Assembly: GCA_041488155.1 (NCBI GenBank) | Contig: JBGPOS010000131.1 | Coordinates: 1-5,584 of the forward strand | Length of the DNA: 5,584 bases | Source: JBGPOS01 sp041488155 | GTDB lineage: Bacteria; Chloroflexota; Dehalococcoidia; Tepidiformales; Tepidiformaceae | Direction: 5' to 3' | Part shown: positions 5,431 through 5,584 of the stretch, piece after piece | Numbering within the stretch: position 1 is the stretch's first letter | Layout: the number at the start of each line of letters is the position of its first letter | Program-made: the position numbers and the translations under genes | Notes under the pieces: model-generated | Databases searched by the model: none | Told to the model about the DNA's origin: nothing | The model's input: the letters and a program-made list of their open reading frames with translations, nothing else

Positions 5431-5452
5431 CTGGTGAAATTGGCCGCACCAG
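5431..5452 (+). repeat. Inverted repeat CTGGTG/CACCAG directly after the cysteine-rich gene
   Basis: Perfect six-base arms CTGGTG (5431-5436) and CACCAG (5447-5452) surround a ten-base loop that contains the TTGGCC -35 box of the tRNA promoter. It begins at the base after the stop codon. There is no T run, so it is not a standard intrinsic terminator; it may be a weak terminator stem or an operator-like site. Confidence 0.3.
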
Positions 5453-5467
5453 CGGCGATGCTATACT
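5440..5467 (+). promoter_or_regulatory. Predicted promoter of tRNA-Gly
   Basis: TTGGCC (5440-5445, 3 of 6 matches to TTGACA) is followed after 16 bases by TATACT (5462-5467), which is preceded by TG at 5459-5460, so this is an extended -10 as well. Transcription would start near 5474, about five bases before the mature tRNA end at 5479. It is the best-formed promoter in the window. Confidence 0.65.
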
Positions 5468-5478
5468 TCGACCCTCGG

Positions 5479-5553
5479 GCGGAAGTAGCTCAGTGGCAGA
5501 GCGCCTCCTTGCCAAGGAGGAGGTCGCGAGTTCGACCCTCGTCTTCCGCTCCA
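5479..5553 (+). tRNA. tRNA-Gly, anticodon GCC, CCA encoded
   Basis: A complete cloverleaf can be drawn. The acceptor stem is GCGGAAG (5479-5485) with CTTCCGC (5543-5549), all seven pairs. The D arm is GCTC/GAGC around AGTGGCA (5488-5502). The anticodon arm is CCTCC/GGAGG around TTGCCAA, with GCC at 5511-5513. The variable loop is AGGTC, and the T arm GCGAG/CTCGT encloses TTCGACC with one G-T pair. The discriminator is T5550, usual for bacterial glycine tRNAs, and CCA (5551-5553) is genome-encoded. GCC reads the GGC and GGT codons, which are abundant in these GC-rich genes. No second tRNA or clear terminator follows in the remaining 31 bases. Confidence 0.97.
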
Positions 5554-5584
5554 AGTTCCCCTCACAGCCCGGAGCCTCACGCAA

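Noticed and set aside
5396..5584. Minus-strand open frame of 62 codons with KTRVELATSSLA-type sequence
   Set aside because: It is the reverse strand of tRNA-Gly; this peptide type is a well-known false protein from antisense tRNA.
5479..5584. tRNA-Gly as an attachment site of an integrated element
   Set aside because: No integrase gene and no repeat of the tRNA 3' end is visible in the window.

Overview
The window is compact, GC-rich bacterial DNA (roughly 60-65% GC by eye) with five protein-coding genes, one further gene cut by the left edge, and one tRNA gene. All products look chromosomal and housekeeping-like. I see no insertion sequence, phage gene, CRISPR array or rRNA. Short intergenic gaps, a CCA-encoding tRNA-Gly(GCC), a PcrA/UvrD helicase with a C-terminal Tudor-like domain, a stand-alone P-loop/DRTGG protein and a small double-zinc-ribbon membrane protein would fit a deep-branching high-GC lineage such as Chloroflexota. 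That taxonomic guess is weak and rests on gene style only.

Layout. On the minus strand, bases 1-392 hold the N-terminal part of an MscS-type mechanosensitive channel. Its ATG overlaps the stop codon of a complete pcrA/uvrD helicase gene (392-2566), so the two form one operon. A 116-base divergent region separates pcrA from a plus-strand gene (2683-3309) for a two-TM membrane protein with two CxxC-CxxC zinc ribbons. This converges on a minus-strand gene (3356-4231) for a P-loop (BioD-like) plus DRTGG protein. A second divergent region (4232-4344) leads to queD (4345-4830), then an unrecognised cysteine-rich soluble protein (4885-5430), then tRNA-Gly (5479-5553). The last 31 bases hold nothing I can identify.

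Gene starts were revised from the longest reading frames using ribosome binding sites and overlaps: 2683 rather than 2641, 4231 rather than 4411, 4345 rather than 4339, and 4885 rather than 4882.

Regulatory signals look coherent. Three plus-strand transcription units each carry the same extended -10 box, TGnTATACT. pcrA and queD each have a TAGnnT box exactly six bases before an ATG, the geometry of leaderless mRNAs. The pcrA/zinc-ribbon divergent region also holds five copies of the pentamer ACTCA/TGAGT around the start of the zinc-ribbon gene, a candidate operator. No multi-gene system with a clear joint function is evident. The most novel items are the unrecognised cysteine-rich protein and the regulatory patterns.
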